Origin: Arthrobacter sp. PAMC25564
Lineage (GTDB): Bacteria; Actinomycetota; Actinomycetes; Actinomycetales; Micrococcaceae
Assembly: GCF_004798705.1 (NCBI RefSeq)
Contig: NZ_CP039290.1
Span: forward strand, 3,534,001-3,598,000
DNA: 64,000 bases
Direction of reading: 5' to 3'
Both the position numbers and the translations under genes were made by a program. Below are positions 1 through 8,639 of this stretch, one piece after another; position 1 is the stretch's first letter; each line of letters opens with the position of its first letter. The notes below the pieces were generated by a model, which saw only the letters and a list, made by a program, of their open reading frames with translations, did not search any database and was not told where the DNA came from.

Positions 1-501
1 GCGGCGTCGTCCTCCTCTGCCGGGCATGACGCCCCCACCGGAGACGCCACCCTGGACGGGGCACTGGCCGCGACGGTACGGACCGAAATGGAGACCGTGT
101 ACGGCTACCAGGTGGCCCTGACTCGGCTCGGCGGGGAGGCGGCGAAGCCGGCGGCCGAACAGCTGGCCCGCCATGAGGAGCTGGTCAGCGCCGCGGAATC
201 CCTGAGCCGGATGCACTGCGCCCCGGTCCCGCCGCGCGAGGCTGGCTACAGCCTGGGGCAGTCGTTCCTGGCAGCGCCCGCTACCGGCCTGGCCGGGCTG
301 GAAACCGCCACACTGCCGGTCTACGCCGACCTCGTGGCCCTGAGCGATGGCGAAACCCGCCGATGGGCCATCTCCGGCCTGCTGGACGCAGCCCGGCGGG
401 CCGTGCTCTGGGGCGCGGATCCCGGCCCGGTGCCCGGACTGACGGCAGACCCGGCGGCATTTCCCACGTTGCCTGCCGGAAGCGCGGCCCCACTGCGCTG
501 A
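1..501 (+). CDS. DUF4439 (ferritin-like) domain protein, 5' truncated by window edge
   Basis: The frame is open from the first base, so the start lies left of the window; 166 residues are visible. The N-terminal stretch is Ser/Ala/Gly/Asp-rich linker, followed by helical segments with ETVYGYQVALTRLGG and LVALSDGETRRWAI, which fit the C-terminal ferritin-like helices of DUF4439. The ATG at 88 falls at the start of the first helix and has no good Shine-Dalgarno, so it is unlikely to be the true start. Function of the family is unknown. A 70-nt repeat element begins 19 nt after the stop codon. Confidence 0.75.
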   Translation, partial: AASSSSAGHDAPTGDATLDGALAATVRTEMETVYGYQVALTRLGGEAAKPAAEQLARHEELVSAAESLSRMHCAPVPPREAGYSLGQSFLAAPATGLAGLETATLPVYADLVALSDGETRRWAISGLLDAARRAVLWGADPGPVPGLTADPAAFPTLPAGSAAPLR

Positions 502-519
502 CCACGATGCGGGCGGACC

Positions 520-589
520 GGGGCCGCTTTGAGGCCCGCATCCGGTGAATCCCTGCGAAAGTCCGGCGAGTCCGGCTCAAAGTGCCCCC
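520..589. repeat. 70-nt inverted-arm intergenic element, copy A (degenerate)
   Basis: Left arm GGGGCCGCTTTGA (520-532) and right arm TCAAAGTGCCCCC (577-589) pair at 11 of 13 positions across a 44-nt interior. Arm sequence, interior length and total length match copies at 15257-15326 and 28628-28697. It lies 19 nt after the DUF4439 stop codon. Confidence 0.7.
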
Positions 590-631
590 GCAGGGACGCC
601 TTGGGACACCCGCGAGCCTGCGGCCCCGGGC

Positions 632-650
632 AAGCCTTGGCTTACCTTGC
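632..650 (+). promoter_or_regulatory. possible DtxR/IdeR-like iron box upstream of the VIT gene
   Basis: The 19-mer here has a right half GGCTTACCTT that resembles the right half of the actinobacterial DtxR/IdeR consensus (GGCTAACCTAA), while the left half matches poorly. It lies about 50 nt before the VIT start, over a weak promoter candidate (TTGGCT 637-642, TAATAC 660-665). Iron control of an iron/manganese exporter would make sense, but the match is half a site only. Confidence 0.25.
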
Positions 651-700
651 TTAGGGACGTAATACTGGCCCGGATAAGGCGTCGGTGCTTTGCTGGAGTC

Positions 701-1432
701 ATGGAAACCCCAGGCGCCGCGACCCTTCATGAGAACGAACCCCACAAGAACGACATTGCCCAGCGACTCAACTGGCTCCGGGCGGGCGTGCTGGGCGCGA
801 ACGACGGGATTGTGTCCGTGGCCGCCATCGTGGTGGGCGTTGCGGGTGTCACCACAGACTCGGGTCCCATCCTGATCGCCGGCGCCGCCGGCGTCGTGGG
901 CGGTGCCATCTCCATGGCACTGGGCGAATACGTTTCGGTGAGCAGCCAGAAGGACAGCCAGCACGACCTGATCGAGAAAGAACGCCGGGAACTGCTGGAG
1001 GAGCCGGAAGAGGAGCTGGAAGAGCTTACCGCCATCTACCAGTCCAAGGGGCTCAGCGCCGAGACGGCCCGCACCGTGGCCCTCGAGCTCACCGAGCACG
1101 ATGCCCTGGCTGCCCATCTCTCGGCGGAACTGCACATCGACGAGACAGACATCGTCAGCCCGTGGCACGCCGCCTTCGCCTCGGCCGTCGCGTTCCTGAT
1201 CGGCGCCATCCTGCCGATGCTGGCCATCCTGCTGCCGCCGGAGAACATCCGCGTCCCGCTGACCTTCGTTGCCGTCCTCGTGGCCTTGGCCGCGACCGGG
1301 GCCATCGGCGCGTGGATCGGCGGAGGATCGAAGATGAAGGCGGCGGTCCGGGTGGTGTTGGGCGGCGCTGTAGCGCTCATCGCGACCTTCCTCATCGGCA
1401 GCTGGCTCGGCGCCAGCGGCATCACCGCCTGA
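701..1432 (+). CDS. VIT1/CCC1 family Fe2+/Mn2+ transporter
   Basis: A 243-residue membrane protein of the VIT1/CCC1 (DUF125) family, which moves Fe2+ or Mn2+ out of the cytosol in exchange for protons. The GANDGIVS motif in the first membrane helix (about residues 32-39) and the following GGAISMALGEYVSVSSQKD segment are family signatures. A long acidic cytoplasmic stretch with many Glu residues (about 85-150) corresponds to the metal-binding domain, and two to three hydrophobic helices close the protein. The ATG at 701 is chosen over an in-frame ATG at 545 because a GGAG lies just upstream and the extra N-terminus would be non-conserved, basic and Pro-rich. Metal specificity cannot be read from the sequence. 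Confidence 0.88.
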   Translation: METPGAATLHENEPHKNDIAQRLNWLRAGVLGANDGIVSVAAIVVGVAGVTTDSGPILIAGAAGVVGGAISMALGEYVSVSSQKDSQHDLIEKERRELLEEPEEELEELTAIYQSKGLSAETARTVALELTEHDALAAHLSAELHIDETDIVSPWHAAFASAVAFLIGAILPMLAILLPPENIRVPLTFVAVLVALAATGAIGAWIGGGSKMKAAVRVVLGGAVALIATFLIGSWLGASGITA

Positions 1433-1524
1433 CCTTCCTGCCTGATCCGGCGAGGCCCGGGCCGGCCCGGCGTGCCGGCTGCCGCAGCGACTCGCCGCCG
1501 CGCCGGGCAACTACGCTGGTTCCG

Positions 1525-2601
1525 ATGAACCAGCACGCAGAAGTCCCGATCCCGCCCGAGCTGAGCCGCCGTTACCGCGGGAGCGTCAACGGCAGGGACT
1601 GGCTGGCATCGATTCCCCGGCTGATCAGCCGTTGCCTGGACCAGTGGCGGCTGGAACTTGACCTCACTGCGGGTACCCTTCCATGGACCGGCCACGGGGC
1701 AATCGTGGTCCCGGTCTGCCGCGGCCGGGACGCCGACAAGAAGGGCGGAGGCAGCGAAGCTGCCGCCCTGAAAATCGCATATCCGCACGGCGAAGCGCTC
1801 GTGGAACGGCATGCGCTCACCCTGTGGGCCGGGCACGGCGCCGTCCGGTTGCTGGCGGCCGACGCCGGAGCACTGCTGCTGGAGCGGCTGGACGCAGCCC
1901 GCTCGCTGCAGGATGCGCCGCTGGACACGGCCGTGCCTGCCTGGGGCGCCGTGATGCGCCGGCTCAGCCTGGTGCCGGACGACAAGCCGGAGTGGCGGGC
2001 GTTCGACCATGTTGCAGCCCGTGCCGAACAGTGGAGCGACGAACTGCCGGAGACCTGGGAGCAGCTCGCCCGGCCGTTCCCGCGGTGGCTGCTCGAAGCG
2101 GCGCTCGAAGTCTGCCAGACCCGCGGCGCCGTCGGCCGGCGTTCCGCGAAGGATGTACTGGTCCACACGGACCTGCACTACCTGAACATCCTGGCCCGGC
2201 CGGATTCGGCGGACGGGCCGGAACCGGCCGGCGTGGAAGACTTCGCCGCGATCGATCCCCAGCCCATGATCGGCGAGGCAGAATTCGCGGTGGCCCCGCT
2301 GCTGTGGAACCGGCTCCGGGAGTTGGACCGGTCCGGCCCCCAACGTGCCCTTCTGGAGCGCTGCCGGGAGTTCAGCGCCGCCGCCGGCCTCGACGCCGAG
2401 ACAGCCCGGCAGTGGGCCCTGGCCCGCGAGGTCGACAACGCCCTCCGGTACGCCTCGCGCCGGCATCACGACGGCGACCTGGCCCGCTCGCTCTGGGTGG
2501 CCAGCACGCTTGCCGGCCGCACGCTGCCGGGGCTCCCCGCGCCACAAGAACTGCCCGAGCCGGGGATGGCTGGGGCGGAGCGGGTGGCGGACCAGCGCTA
2601 G
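1525..2601 (+). CDS. aminoglycoside/hydroxyurea phosphotransferase family kinase (streptomycin 6-kinase-like)
   Basis: A 358-residue protein kinase-like phosphotransferase of the APH(6)/hydroxyurea-resistance family. The Brenner motif HTDLHYLN (His214, Asp216 catalytic, Asn221) and the metal-binding AIDPQP (Asp244), which corresponds to the IDPKP of streptomycin 6-phosphotransferases, are both present; ALKIAYP (about residues 88-94) supplies the ATP-binding lysine. The family phosphorylates the 6-OH of streptomycin, but many chromosomal actinobacterial members have no proven resistance role. The start at 1525 is the first in-frame ATG after the VIT gene; no strong Shine-Dalgarno is seen. It is monocistronic in context, with the formate dehydrogenase genes beginning 116 nt later. 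The substrate is inferred from family only. Confidence 0.82.
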   Translation: MNQHAEVPIPPELSRRYRGSVNGRDWLASIPRLISRCLDQWRLELDLTAGTLPWTGHGAIVVPVCRGRDADKKGGGSEAAALKIAYPHGEALVERHALTLWAGHGAVRLLAADAGALLLERLDAARSLQDAPLDTAVPAWGAVMRRLSLVPDDKPEWRAFDHVAARAEQWSDELPETWEQLARPFPRWLLEAALEVCQTRGAVGRRSAKDVLVHTDLHYLNILARPDSADGPEPAGVEDFAAIDPQPMIGEAEFAVAPLLWNRLRELDRSGPQRALLERCREFSAAAGLDAETARQWALAREVDNALRYASRRHHDGDLARSLWVASTLAGRTLPGLPAPQELPEPGMAGAERVADQR

Positions 2602-2717
2602 CCTCATGGTTTCACAGGCCGCGCCGCCTCCCTGGGTTGTTAGATCTGTCGTGTGAGCTCTGTCTTGGGGACTTTCGACTCTTCCCCGCCACGGGGCACA
2701 CGGCGATCGTGGGAGGC

Positions 2718-4418
2718 ATGCACGAGCTCCGTGCCAGGCCTTCCGGCGCCGTTGCCGGCGGACGGCCCGGCAGGCAAAATGACGATCCCTTCCTCCGGTA
2801 CGCCGAGCGCTTCGGGCGGCCGATCGCGGACGTGAGAGACATGATCGGCGCCTTCGGGGCAGTCCCTGCCGACGTCGCCCGCTCGCTTGGGCTGCCCGCG
2901 GCAGCCGTCGAAGGCCCGGCGTCGTTCTTCGCCGATTTTTCCGCACCCCGGGGGCGCCGGCACATCCGGGTGTGCGGGGCCGCGGCCTGCTTCGCCGCGA
3001 CCGGGGGCCGGCATGTGGCGGAGGTGGCGGCAGTCCTCGGCGTGGGGGCCGGCAGCCGGAGCCCGGACGGAACCGTGTCGCTCCAGGAGGTGCGGTGCCT
3101 CGGCTATTGCTTTTCCGGCCCGGCGGCGCTCGACGGCGGGGAGGCCTGTGCCGGGGCCGGTCTGGCCGCTCAACTGCAGGGATTGTCCCCCCGGCACGCC
3201 CCGCCCATCCCTGTCCACAGCAACAGTCGGGTCCCCGTGGTGACGGCCGGGCTGCTCGGAACGTCTCAGCCTTGGTCGGTGTGGCCGGAAGCCGTCGCCT
3301 CGGGTTCGTCCGAGGATGTCCTCAGCCAGGTCGATTCTTCCGGTTTGAGGGGCCGGGGAGGGGCCGGGTTCCGGGCCGGTGCCAAGTGGCGGGCCGCACT
3401 TGCCCGCCCGGCACCACGTGTGGTGGTGGCCAACGGCGACGAAGGTGACCCTGGTTCGTATTCGGACCGCTTGCTGATGGAGCGGGACCCGCACCGCGTG
3501 CTCGAGGGCCTCGCCCTGGCCTGCTTCGCCGTCCGTGCGGAGAGCGGCGTCGTGTTTGTCCGCTCAGAGTACCCGCAGGCCTTCGCCCGGATGCAGGAGG
3601 CGGCGGTGGAGGCGCGCGCGGCAGGTCATCTCGGCACAGACATCGGAGGCAGCGGCTTCACCTTGGAGATCGACGTGGTTGAAGGTGCAGGGTCATATGT
3701 CTCAGGCGAGGAAACCGCGCTGCTGAGCGGGCTCGAAGGGCTACGCGGGGTGGTGCGGCCCCGTCCGCCGTACCCCGCCGAGCGAGGACTGCACGGCTGG
3801 CCCACGGTGGTCAACAACGTGGAAACGCTCGCGGCGATCCCCTGGATCATCAAGCATGGCGCAGCGGCATACGCGGCGATGGGAACCCCGGATGAGGCCG
3901 GAACCGTGGTTGCCTGCCTTTCCGAACGGTTCCTCCGGCCCGGCGCATACGAAGTGGAGATCGGAACCCCCGTCAGGCGGATCGTGGAGGACCTCGGCGG
4001 CGGCCTGCGGGACGGGGCGGTCCTGCGTGCCCTTCAAATCGGCGGCCCCCTGGGCGGCTTCCTTGGCCCCGAAGACCTCGACGTGGAATTCAGCGACGCC
4101 GCCCTGTCCCGGCATGGCGCAGCCCTCGGCCACGCTGGCATCGTTGCCTTTGACGACACACTTGCCGGCGAGGACGTGCTGAGGAATCTGTGGGACTTCG
4201 CCGCCGCGGAGAGCTGCGGCCAGTGCTCGCCCTGCCGGGTCGGTGCATGGCGCGGCCGTGCGCTTTCGGACCGCCCCGACGGCCCCGACGTGCGGGGCGA
4301 GCGCGCGCACGTGCTGCGCAGCATGGCGGTGGGCAGCCTGTGCGCCTTCGGCCGCCGGGTGCCGGCCGCGGTGCGCAGCCTCGCCCGCGTTTACGGATTG
4401 GCGGGGTGGCCGTCGTGA
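2718..4418 (+). CDS. NAD-dependent formate dehydrogenase, fused NuoE/NuoF-type (gamma-beta) diaphorase subunit
   Basis: A 566-residue fusion that passes electrons from the molybdenum subunit to NAD+. Residues about 25-165 are a thioredoxin-like NuoE domain with the [2Fe-2S] ligand pattern CGAAAC (Cys86, Cys91) and CLGYC (Cys127, Cys131). The NuoF part follows: GLRGRGGAGFRAGAKW near residue 210 (NADH/FMN site), NGDEGDPGSYSDR, GSYVSGEETALL, and the C-terminal [4Fe-4S] set SCGQCSPCRVG (about 498-508) plus SLCAFG (about 540). The ATG at 2718 has a GGGAGG just 1 nt away; a GTG at 2709 is possible. It overlaps the next gene by GTGA, which implies translational coupling and a 1:1 complex. It could equally be called HoxF/FdsB-like, but the partner gene fixes the role as formate oxidation. 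Confidence 0.9.
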   Translation: MHELRARPSGAVAGGRPGRQNDDPFLRYAERFGRPIADVRDMIGAFGAVPADVARSLGLPAAAVEGPASFFADFSAPRGRRHIRVCGAAACFAATGGRHVAEVAAVLGVGAGSRSPDGTVSLQEVRCLGYCFSGPAALDGGEACAGAGLAAQLQGLSPRHAPPIPVHSNSRVPVVTAGLLGTSQPWSVWPEAVASGSSEDVLSQVDSSGLRGRGGAGFRAGAKWRAALARPAPRVVVANGDEGDPGSYSDRLLMERDPHRVLEGLALACFAVRAESGVVFVRSEYPQAFARMQEAAVEARAAGHLGTDIGGSGFTLEIDVVEGAGSYVSGEETALLSGLEGLRGVVRPRPPYPAERGLHGWPTVVNNVETLAAIPWIIKHGAAAYAAMGTPDEAGTVVACLSERFLRPGAYEVEIGTPVRRIVEDLGGGLRDGAVLRALQIGGPLGGFLGPEDLDVEFSDAALSRHGAALGHAGIVAFDDTLAGEDVLRNLWDFAAAESCGQCSPCRVGAWRGRALSDRPDGPDVRGERAHVLRSMAVGSLCAFGRRVPAAVRSLARVYGLAGWPS

Positions 4419-7081
4419 GGCTGGTGATAGACGGCCGCGAGGTCGAGGTCCCCGCCGGTGCCACGCTGCTCGATGCCGTCCGCGCCGCAGGCCTGGTCCT
4501 CCCGACGCTGTGTCATGACGATCGGCTCACCACTGTTGCCTCGTGCCGTACCTGCCTGGTGGACATCACCGGACGGGGTCCGGCGGCAGCCTGCAGCACC
4601 CCGGCGGAGGATGAATTGCGTGTCGGGGTCAACGCATCCCGGGAGCTGCGGCGCGACGCTCTGCAGGCCATCGTCGCTGGGCTGCCGCCCCGGGCACTGG
4701 ACGTCCTGGCCGACCGCAGCGAACTGGCCCGGCAATGCGCCGATTACGGAGTTACTGCCGTCCCCGGCTCCCCCGCTCCACCCGGGCGCGGCGTCGACCA
4801 CTCGCACCCCTACGTCAAGCTGGACCGTGACTTGTGCATTGCCTGCGGACGGTGCGTCCGCGTCTGCGCAGAGGTCCAGGGCACGTTCGCCCTGACCCTC
4901 GTGGGCCGCGGGGCCGCCACCGTGGTCGCACCGGGCACCGGCGGCCCATGGGCAGAGTCCGATTGTGTCTCGTGCGGAGCGTGCGTGGACACCTGCCCCA
5001 CGGGTGCCCTGTCCGAGCACGGACTGCTTAATCTGCTGCCGATCGAACGGCGGACCCAGACCACTTGCGGGTACTGCGGGGTCGGCTGCAGCCTGGAAGT
5101 GTCCACCCGCGACAATGGGATCATGACCGTCCGCCCCGCGACTGACGGATCGGTCAATCGCGGCCACGCTTGTGTGAAGGGACGGTTTGCGCACGGGTTC
5201 CTCGGCTCCGCCGACCGGCTGACAACCCCGCTGATCCGCAAGGACGGGATCCTGGCTCCCGCGACATGGGACGAGGCAACGGCTTATGTGGCCGCCAGGC
5301 TGACAGAAATCCGGGACACCGCCCCGGACGGATTCGCTGTCATCTCCTCAGCCCGGGCCACGAATGAGGAGAATTACCTGGCCCAGAAGTTTGCCCGGGC
5401 CGTGATGGGAACGAACAACGTGGACAATTGCGCCCGGCTCTGCCATGCACCCTCGGCGGCTGGACTGGCCGCCACGTTTGGCCTCGGTGGCGGCACGAAC
5501 CCCTTCGATGACCTCGACCGGTGCGACGCCATCCTCCTGGTCGGAGCCAACCCGACGGCGGCCCACCCCGTTGTCGGCTCGCGCATCTTCCAACAGGTCA
5601 TGGACGGCGCCCGGCTGGTCGTCGTCGATCCCCGCCGCACGTCCCTGGCCAGGCACGCCGATGTCCACCTTCGGCCGCGGCCGGGAACCAACGTGGCCGT
5701 CTTCAACGGCCTCGCGCACATCCTGGTCCGTGACGGGCTGGTCGATCCAGCCTTCCTCAAGGCGCACACGAGCGGTTACGGGGAGCTGCTTGGATTGCTG
5801 GGCGACTACCCTCCGGAACGCGTAGCCGAAATCTCAGGTGTGGCCCCGGATGACCTGGTCAGCGCAGCCCTGATTTACGGCCGGGCGCAGTCGCCGGCGA
5901 TCTTCTATGGACTCGGGGTGACCGAACACCTGCACGGCACGGACGGCGTCAGGACCCTGTCCAATCTGGCTCTCCTCCGCGGCGCCGTGGGTCCGGGTGG
6001 CGGTGGAGGGGTGAACCCGCTTCGCGGGCAAAACAACGTCCAGGGGGCGTCTGACATGGGGGCCCTGCCCGACCTGCTGCCCGGATACCAGAAGGTGACG
6101 GAGCCGGCGGCGCGGACCCGTTTCGCCCAGGCCTGGCAGGCCGGACTTCCACCCCTGCCCGGTCTTCGGATCCCGCAGATGTTTGCGTCCGCCCGGAACG
6201 GGACGTTGAAGGCGCTGTGGGTGATCGGGGAGGACGTGCTCGCCACCGACCCGGACAGCACGTCCGTGCGGGCAGCCTTGGATGCGTGTCCGCTCGTGAT
6301 CTGCAACGATCTTTTCCTCTCCCCGACCGCCGCCGCGGCCGACGTCGTCTTTCCGGTGGCCGCGTGGCTCGAGAAGGAAGGCACCTTCGTCAACTTCGAC
6401 CGGCGCTTCCAGCGGGTGCGGGCGGCGGTGACGCCGCCGGCCGGTGCCCGCTCGGACTTCGCGGTGCTGCACGCCGTCGCGGCCCGGATGGGGGCGGACC
6501 TCGGTTGCGCCACGCCGGCGGATGCCCTGGCCGAATGTGCCGGGGTGGCGCCGCTCTTTGCAGGAATTTCCCACCAGCGGCTGGACCGCGAAGGCCCATT
6601 GCACTGGCCGTGCGAGTCTGCCGAATCTCCCGGGACCCCCAGGCTGTACCGGGATCGCTTCGCGACGCCGGACGGCCTGGCCCACCTCGCCGCCAGGCCC
6701 TACCTGCCGCCGGGCGAGCAATGCGATGCCGCTTTCCCGTACCTGCTCATCACCGGCCGCAGGGCAGAGCACTACAATTCCGGCAGCATGACCCGTCGTA
6801 CCGGGAACCTGCGCCTGCTGGCCCGGGAGACGGTCGACGTCGAACCGGGCGATGCGGCGGGGCTGGGCTTCCACGACGGCGATCGGGTCGAGCTGTCCAG
6901 CCGGCATGGCACGGCGCTGCTTCGCGTCAGGGTCACCGACGAGGTGGAGCCCGGCCAGGTGTTCGCGGGCTTCCATTTTCCCGGCGCAACGGTCAACAGC
7001 CTCACCTCCCCCGTGGAGGACGAGGTCACCGGATGCCCGGAGTACAAGCTGACCGCGGTCCGTCTTTCCGCGCACCCCTAA
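4415..7081 (+). CDS. formate dehydrogenase catalytic (alpha) subunit, molybdopterin type
   Basis: An 888-residue cytosolic FdsA/FdhF-type subunit that oxidises formate to CO2 at a bis-MGD Mo or W centre. From the N-terminus: a [2Fe-2S] ferredoxin domain (CHDDRL, CRTC, C), a His-Cys region, two [4Fe-4S] motifs CIACGRCVRVC (about 141) and CVSCGACVDTC (about 184), then the Fe4S4-MGD domain with CGYCGVGC (about 222) and ACVKGRFAHGF. The metal ligand is Cys343 in NCARLCHAPS, not selenocysteine. GVNPLRGQNNVQGASDMG and the C-terminal molydop_binding domain (RRAEHYNSGSMTRRT) complete the family pattern. The GTG start at 4415 overlaps the upstream stop (GTGA). No fdhD or cofactor-synthesis gene is nearby, so maturation must be encoded elsewhere. 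Confidence 0.93.
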   Translation: MRLVIDGREVEVPAGATLLDAVRAAGLVLPTLCHDDRLTTVASCRTCLVDITGRGPAAACSTPAEDELRVGVNASRELRRDALQAIVAGLPPRALDVLADRSELARQCADYGVTAVPGSPAPPGRGVDHSHPYVKLDRDLCIACGRCVRVCAEVQGTFALTLVGRGAATVVAPGTGGPWAESDCVSCGACVDTCPTGALSEHGLLNLLPIERRTQTTCGYCGVGCSLEVSTRDNGIMTVRPATDGSVNRGHACVKGRFAHGFLGSADRLTTPLIRKDGILAPATWDEATAYVAARLTEIRDTAPDGFAVISSARATNEENYLAQKFARAVMGTNNVDNCARLCHAPSAAGLAATFGLGGGTNPFDDLDRCDAILLVGANPTAAHPVVGSRIFQQVMDGARLVVVDPRRTSLARHADVHLRPRPGTNVAVFNGLAHILVRDGLVDPAFLKAHTSGYGELLGLLGDYPPERVAEISGVAPDDLVSAALIYGRAQSPAIFYGLGVTEHLHGTDGVRTLSNLALLRGAVGPGGGGGVNPLRGQNNVQGASDMGALPDLLPGYQKVTEPAARTRFAQAWQAGLPPLPGLRIPQMFASARNGTLKALWVIGEDVLATDPDSTSVRAALDACPLVICNDLFLSPTAAAADVVFPVAAWLEKEGTFVNFDRRFQRVRAAVTPPAGARSDFAVLHAVAARMGADLGCATPADALAECAGVAPLFAGISHQRLDREGPLHWPCESAESPGTPRLYRDRFATPDGLAHLAARPYLPPGEQCDAAFPYLLITGRRAEHYNSGSMTRRTGNLRLLARETVDVEPGDAAGLGFHDGDRVELSSRHGTALLRVRVTDEVEPGQVFAGFHFPGATVNSLTSPVEDEVTGCPEYKLTAVRLSAHP

Positions 7082-7088
7082 GCTGCGC

Positions 7089-7119
7089 ACCGGGGGCGGC
7101 GGACCGTTTCACCCCCGGT
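7089..7119. terminator. hairpin between convergent genes
   Basis: ACCGGGGG (7089-7096) pairs with CCCCCGGT (7112-7119) around a 15-nt loop, 8 nt after the formate dehydrogenase stop and just before the convergent decarboxylase stop. It lacks a U-tract. Confidence 0.45.
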
Positions 7120-7131
7120 TCCCCGCCTGCC

Positions 7132-8556
7132 TCAGGCGCGCACGGCGGCCAGGGCATCCCTGACGGCGCCGACGGCGACCGCGACGTCGTCGTCGTCCGT
7201 GCTCCAGTTGCTCACGGAGATCCGCAGGATGTCCCGGTCCTGCCACCGTGAGCCGGACATCCACACCCGGCCGTCGCCGATGATCCGTTCGGTCACCGCG
7301 CGCGTCCGTGCGTCGTCCCCGAAGGCCAGTGACACCTGGGTGTAGCCGACGTCGTTGAGCACCTCGACGCCGTCCAGCGCGGACAGCTGTTCCGCCAGTT
7401 GTGAGGCGCGGCGCACCAGTTGGCGGATCTGGGCCGTGACGCCGTCCCGGCCGAGCGATTTCAGGGCCGCCCACACGGGCACGCCGCGCGCCCGCCGGGA
7501 AAGCTCGGGGACCTTCTCGAACGGATCCGCCGCTCCGTCCCCGGACTGGATCAGGTAGCTGGTGTGCACGCCCATGGCAGAACGCAGCGCCTGGGCGTCC
7601 CGGACCACCGCGATGCCGCAGTCATAGGGGACGTTGAGCGTCTTGTGCGCGTCGGTGCCCCAGGAGTCCGCCAGCTGCAGACCTGCCGTGAACCCGGCGA
7701 GTTCGGGCACTGCTGCGGCCCAAAGCCCGAACGCACCGTCCACGTGCACCCAGGCCCCGTACGATTTCGCGACGGCGATTGCCTCCACGAAGGGGTCGAA
7801 GGCTCCGGAATGCAGGTTCCCGGCCTGCAGGCAGACCAGTGCGGGTGCCCGGCCTGATCTGCTGGCACGGCTCGGAGCGCCGTCCAGCGCGTGATCCAGG
7901 GCGCGGTCCAGTTCCCCGGGAATGATCCGGCCCTGCCGGTCCGCGGGGACCGCCGTCGGCCGGCCCAGCCCGAGGTACCGCAGGCCGAGGTCGATCGTGT
8001 CGTGCCGTTCCTGCCCCACAAAGCAGTGGATCCGGGGCGCACCGGCGAGGCCGTTGTTGTCAAGGTCCCAGCCGCCCTCGGCCATCAGGCGCCACCGTGC
8101 GGCGGCGAGGCCCGTGAAGTTGGCCATCGTGGCGCCGGTGGCGAAGCCGACGTCGGACTCCGCCGGAAGCCCCAGCAACTCCAGGAGCCAACTGCCGGCG
8201 GCCTCCTCGATTGCGGCGGTGGCGGGAGTGGCGTAGCGCAGCCCGGCGTTCTGGTCCCAGGCGCTGACCAGCCAGTCCGCCGCCAGTGCGGCGGGAAGGG
8301 TGCCGCCGATAACCCAGCCGAAGAACCGTCCGGACGGCATGGCCATCAGGCCGGGTTCCGCCTTGGTGGCCAGATAGTCCACGACCTCCGCGGCCGGCAT
8401 GCCCCCGGCGGGCAGCGGACCGCCGAAGTCGGCCGCCAGGTCCCCCGCGGTGACGCGTGGACCCACCGGGCGTGTTCCCTGGCTCTCCAGCCACCGGCGT
8501 GCGTGCCCGGCTGCGGCCGCCAGGGCAGCCTCATAGCGTTCCTCAGCTGCTGACAT
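7132..8556 (-). CDS. pyridoxal-phosphate-dependent amino acid decarboxylase (group II)
   Basis: A 474-residue group II PLP decarboxylase, the family of aromatic L-amino acid, tyrosine, glutamate and diaminobutyrate decarboxylases. The Schiff-base lysine is Lys305 in DAHKTLNVP, and the preceding VHVDGAFGLWAA supplies the Asp that contacts the PLP pyridine nitrogen; FATGATMANFTGLAAAR binds the phosphate. The start is an ATG with an AGC/GAGG-poor leader, so translation signals are weak. It is convergent with the formate dehydrogenase operon and separated from the TSUP gene by 83 nt. The amine substrate cannot be assigned from sequence; an aromatic or tyrosine-like substrate is the usual annotation for this subgroup. 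Confidence 0.85.
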   Translation of the reverse strand: MSAAEERYEAALAAAAGHARRWLESQGTRPVGPRVTAGDLAADFGGPLPAGGMPAAEVVDYLATKAEPGLMAMPSGRFFGWVIGGTLPAALAADWLVSAWDQNAGLRYATPATAAIEEAAGSWLLELLGLPAESDVGFATGATMANFTGLAAARWRLMAEGGWDLDNNGLAGAPRIHCFVGQERHDTIDLGLRYLGLGRPTAVPADRQGRIIPGELDRALDHALDGAPSRASRSGRAPALVCLQAGNLHSGAFDPFVEAIAVAKSYGAWVHVDGAFGLWAAAVPELAGFTAGLQLADSWGTDAHKTLNVPYDCGIAVVRDAQALRSAMGVHTSYLIQSGDGAADPFEKVPELSRRARGVPVWAALKSLGRDGVTAQIRQLVRRASQLAEQLSALDGVEVLNDVGYTQVSLAFGDDARTRAVTERIIGDGRVWMSGSRWQDRDILRISVSNWSTDDDDVAVAVGAVRDALAAVRA

Positions 8557-8639
8557 AGCTGCATGCTACGCCGAAGGCCCCGGTTCGGGGAGGGGACTGG
8601 CGGGGTACCGGCCGGGAGTGGACGGGCGCCCGGGGTCGG

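Noticed and set aside
5441-5443. Selenocysteine in the formate dehydrogenase active site
   Set aside because: The codon is TGC (Cys), and no in-frame TGA or SECIS-like hairpin is visible.
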